Shown piece after piece: positions 61,632 to 64,000 of a stretch of DNA of 64,000 bases. The position numbers were made by a program, and so were the translations under genes. Each line of letters starts with the position of its first letter. The first letter of the stretch is position 1. Location: assembly GCA_001570385.1 (NCBI GenBank), contig BBYL01000007.1, positions 310,001-374,000 of the forward strand. The letters are read 5' to 3'. Below the pieces are notes generated by a model. That model was not told the origin of the DNA, ran no database searches, and saw only the letters and a program-made list of their open reading frames with translations. Source of the DNA: Microtetraspora glauca (GTDB lineage: Bacteria; Actinomycetota; Actinomycetes; Streptosporangiales; Streptosporangiaceae).

Positions 61632-63581
61632 GTGACGGACGCCCATCGCGTGATCGATGCGGTCTGGAAACTCGAGTCGGCGAGGATCGTCGCCGGGCTC
61701 ACGCGGATGGTGCACGACGTCGGCCTGGCCGAGGAACTCGCCCAGGACGCGCTCGTCGCCGCGCTCGAACAGTGGCCGGAGTCGGGGATTCCGGACAACC
61801 CCGGCGCCTGGCTGACGGCCATCGCCAAGCGCCGCGCCGTCGACCACATCCGGCGCTCCCAGCGTCTCGAGCGCAAGCACGAGCAACTCGCCTACGAGCT
61901 GGACCAGCAGCGGGACCCTGAGCGGGACGACGTCCTGCGGCTGATGTTCATCTCCTGCCATCCGGCGCTGCCGACCGAGGCGCGGGTCGCGCTGACGCTC
62001 CGGCTCCTCGGCGGTCTCACGGCCGAGGAGATCGCACGGGCGTTCCTCGTCAGCGAGCAGCGGATCATCCAGCGCATCGCCGGGGCGAAGCGGACGCTGG
62101 CCGAGGAGCGGGTGCCGTTCGAGCTGCCGGACGGATCGGAGTTGGCCGAGCGCCTGTCGTCGGTGCTCGAAGTCATCTATCTGATCTTCAACGAGGGATA
62201 TTCGGCGACGTCCGGGGATGACCTGATGCGGCCGGGACTCTGCCTCGAAGCGCTGCGGCTGGGCCGGATGCTGGCCGAGCTGGCGCCGCACGAGGCCGAA
62301 GTGCACGGGCTGGTCGCGCTGATGGAGATCCAGTCGTCCCGCTCCGCCGCGCGGACCGGGCCCTCGGGTGAGCCCGTCCAACTGCACGAGCAGAACCGGG
62401 GGCGCTGGGACCAGTTGCTCATCCGTCGTGGCTTCACCGCGATGCTCCGCGCGCGGGAGGTCGGTGGCACGCCCGGTCCGTACGTGCTGCAGGCGGCGAT
62501 CGCCGTGTGCCACGCGCAGGCACGGACCGCCGAGGACACCGACTGGGCGCAGATCGCGGCCCTGTACGAGGCGCTGGCCCGGCTGCTGCCGACACCGATC
62601 GTGCAGCTCAACCGGGCGGTGGCGGTCGGGATGGCGCACGGGCCGCAGGAGGGGCTCGCCCTGGTCGACTCGTTGATCGCCGATCCCGCGTTGCGGGACT
62701 ACCACCTTCTTCCCGGCGTCCGGGGCGATCTCCTGGTCCGGCTGGGGCGGCACGCGGAGGCGCGGCTGGAGTTCGAGCGGGGCGCGTCTCTCGCCAGGAA
62801 CGTCGCCGAGCGCGCCTTCCTGCGGCGTCGTGCGGACGAGATCACCGTCACCGGCTCGCCGGGTGCCACCCTCGGGCAGGCCGCGCGCGACTTCCTGGCA
62901 CGCGACGATCTGGACGCCGTGACGATCCGCTCGTACGGGCAGACCCTGCGGCGCATGTGCCTGACATTGGGTGAACACATGCCGCTGGCGTCCCTGACGG
63001 CCGACCAGGTGGCGCGGGTGTTCGCGACGGCCTGGGACGAGGCCGCGGCGAAGACGTGGAACCGGCATCGGTCGGCCGTCCGGTCGTTCGGAGCCTGGGC
63101 GTCCATGGACCTCGCGACGGGCCTTGACCGCCGCGCGGAGACCCGTCCCCGGGCCGAGACGATCGGGTCGGCACAGCTCGACGCGCTGTGGAGCCGTCCC
63201 GACCTGCCTTTGCGCGAGCGGACCCTGTGGCGGCTGTTGCACGAGTCGGCGGCGGCGGTGACGGCCGTGCTGTCCCTGAACGTCGAGCACCTCGACCTGG
63301 ACGACCGCCGGGCCCGCGCGGGCGATGCCTGGGTGAGCTGGCGCTCCGGGACCGCCCGGCTTCTCCCTCACCTGCTGGCGGGCCGGACCCGGGGCCCGCT
63401 GTTCCTCGCCGATCGGCGGCCCGGGCCGTCCCGCATGCCCGCGGCGGCCGACCTGTGCCCGGATACGGGCCGCGGCCGCCTGTCGTACGAACGGGCCGAG
63501 TACCTCTTCAAGCAGGCCACCAAGTCCCTGGACCCGGCGGGCGGCGGCTACACCCTGCGGCAGCTCAAGCCCCGCGCCTGA
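61632..63581 (+). CDS. ECF42-like sigma factor fused to an inactivated tyrosine-recombinase domain
   Basis: 649 residues in one frame. Residues 1-403 are a complete ECF42-type factor: region 2 (GLAEELAQDALVAALEQWP, DHIRRSQRLERKH), region 4 (LTLRLLGGLTAEEIARAFLV) and the TPR-like tail ending near RRRADEIT. Residues 412-649 are recombinase-like: a core-binding part (IRSYGQTLRRMCLTLG, KTWNRHRSAVRSFGAWA) and a catalytic-fold part (LLHESAAAVTAVLSLNVEHL, RLSYERAEYLFKQ). The expected catalytic Arg aligns with Ala542, and the frame stops at LRQLKPRA before the HxxR/Tyr boxes, so it cannot recombine DNA. GTG 61632 is the likelier start; ATG 61578 is an alternative. Confidence 0.8.
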   Translation: MTDAHRVIDAVWKLESARIVAGLTRMVHDVGLAEELAQDALVAALEQWPESGIPDNPGAWLTAIAKRRAVDHIRRSQRLERKHEQLAYELDQQRDPERDDVLRLMFISCHPALPTEARVALTLRLLGGLTAEEIARAFLVSEQRIIQRIAGAKRTLAEERVPFELPDGSELAERLSSVLEVIYLIFNEGYSATSGDDLMRPGLCLEALRLGRMLAELAPHEAEVHGLVALMEIQSSRSAARTGPSGEPVQLHEQNRGRWDQLLIRRGFTAMLRAREVGGTPGPYVLQAAIAVCHAQARTAEDTDWAQIAALYEALARLLPTPIVQLNRAVAVGMAHGPQEGLALVDSLIADPALRDYHLLPGVRGDLLVRLGRHAEARLEFERGASLARNVAERAFLRRRADEITVTGSPGATLGQAARDFLARDDLDAVTIRSYGQTLRRMCLTLGEHMPLASLTADQVARVFATAWDEAAAKTWNRHRSAVRSFGAWASMDLATGLDRRAETRPRAETIGSAQLDALWSRPDLPLRERTLWRLLHESAAAVTAVLSLNVEHLDLDDRRARAGDAWVSWRSGTARLLPHLLAGRTRGPLFLADRRPGPSRMPAAADLCPDTGRGRLSYERAEYLFKQATKSLDPAGGGYTLRQLKPRA

Positions 63582-63823
63582 TCGCCGGTCGGCCGAGGGT
63601 GTGCGTACGACGTTCGAGGTCGGGGAGCGTTCGGGAGCAGACGGCCGGTTCGAGGCGGATCATCGGGCAGGAGGCGCCGCGAATGATCAATTCTGGGCTT
63701 CCGGATTACAAGTACGCCAACTTTCGGCTTTTCGTCCTCCTTGGGAACTGTTGAAACCCATAAGATCTACCTTCGGTTTGCTATGGGCTGCATGGGATGC
63801 GGCTTTCGTGATCGGAGCGTGCG

Positions 63824-64000
63824 GTGGATCGCTGGGGAACAGGTCTCCGGAGGACTGTGGCCGCCTCAGTTCTGGGCTTGGCGGGAGCGGCGGCGATCGT
63901 GGTTCCGTCGATGTCCGCGGGCGCGAGCACCGCTGAGCTGGTCGTCGACTACGCCTGTACCGGTGGAGTCGCGGGGACGGGCTCGGGCGTGGTGAATCTC
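63824..64000 (+). CDS. Exported protein, 3' truncated by the window
   Basis: 59 codons visible from GTG 63824, preceded by GGAG at 6 bases. The N-terminus has Arg-Arg then a hydrophobic stretch (VAASVLGLAGAAAIVV), a Sec signal with cleavage near SAGA, and a mature start with LVVDYACTGG, similar to DUF6801-type exported proteins. The 240 bases before it hold no gene I can see. Confidence 0.5.
   Translation, partial: MDRWGTGLRRTVAASVLGLAGAAAIVVPSMSAGASTAELVVDYACTGGVAGTGSGVVNL

Overview
The window is a high-GC actinobacterial chromosome segment, most like the Streptosporangiaceae (Streptosporangium, Nonomuraea, Microbispora and relatives). The evidence is the codon bias toward G/C in third positions, mycothiol synthesis (mshA), CarD, MurT/GatD, HbhA-like protein, IdeR/DtxR and a gene order that recalls both Mycobacterium (Rv0474-0476, Rv0486-0491, Rv3579-3584) and Streptomyces (nur, mshA, gpm, phoU-phoR-phoP, carD, ispF, cysS, rlmB). 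The genus assignment is inference.

Layout. 1-5.6 kb: the end of murT, then gatD, DsrE and FABP-like proteins, a degenerate 2-hydroxyacid dehydrogenase, a divergent small transcription unit, a Nur-type Fur regulator and ygfZ. 5.7-12 kb: a secreted repeat protein, dtd, asparaginase, a DUF2207 membrane protein, a CorA-like transporter and an SGNH lipoprotein. 12-16.9 kb: DUF2516-hbhA-XRE cluster, BlaI/M56 pair facing a macrodomain gene, methyltransferase and SDR. 17-30 kb: mshA, ybjN-like, gpmA, phoU facing phoR-phoP across a PHO box, an LpqE-like lipoprotein, carD-ispF, two stress membrane paralogs, a DUF2637 protein, a PPOX flavoprotein, cysS, rlmB and tRNA-Thr(UGU).

30.1-36.05 kb is a decayed integrated element. 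It is bounded by a 19-bp copy of the tRNA-Thr T arm at each end and holds two broken tyrosine-recombinase pieces, a serine hydrolase, a GbsR/MarR regulator, an ECF sigma factor with a SnoaL-like tail and an alpha/beta hydrolase with a helix-hairpin-helix tail.

36-48.9 kb: MerR regulator, small lipoproteins, a two-part glycosyltransferase, a CbiMN-Q-O Ni/Co importer with a Nur-box-like promoter (which ties it to the Nur gene at 4 kb), STAS protein, SDR plus crotonase, rhomboid protease, YqhA and serC. 48.9-64 kb: an unusual membrane protein with a type-1 periplasmic-binding ectodomain, citrate synthase, pdxH, UdgX, IdeR, a PAS-GAF-PP2C-HATPase phosphatase, a hydrolase, acyl-CoA dehydrogenase, DUF1801, DUF998, a YCII protein and finally an ECF42-like sigma factor fused in frame to a catalytically dead tyrosine-recombinase domain. 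This fusion is the strongest candidate for something undescribed. A second candidate is the minus-strand unit at 3.74-3.96 kb: a 13-codon ORF with a near-perfect ribosome binding site followed by a branched RNA-like fold.

A recurring feature is a TANNNT hexamer 6-8 bases upstream of start codons with no Shine-Dalgarno sequence (about 16 genes), suggesting that leaderless mRNAs are common here. Function calls rest on reading motifs and remembered families; no searches were run.
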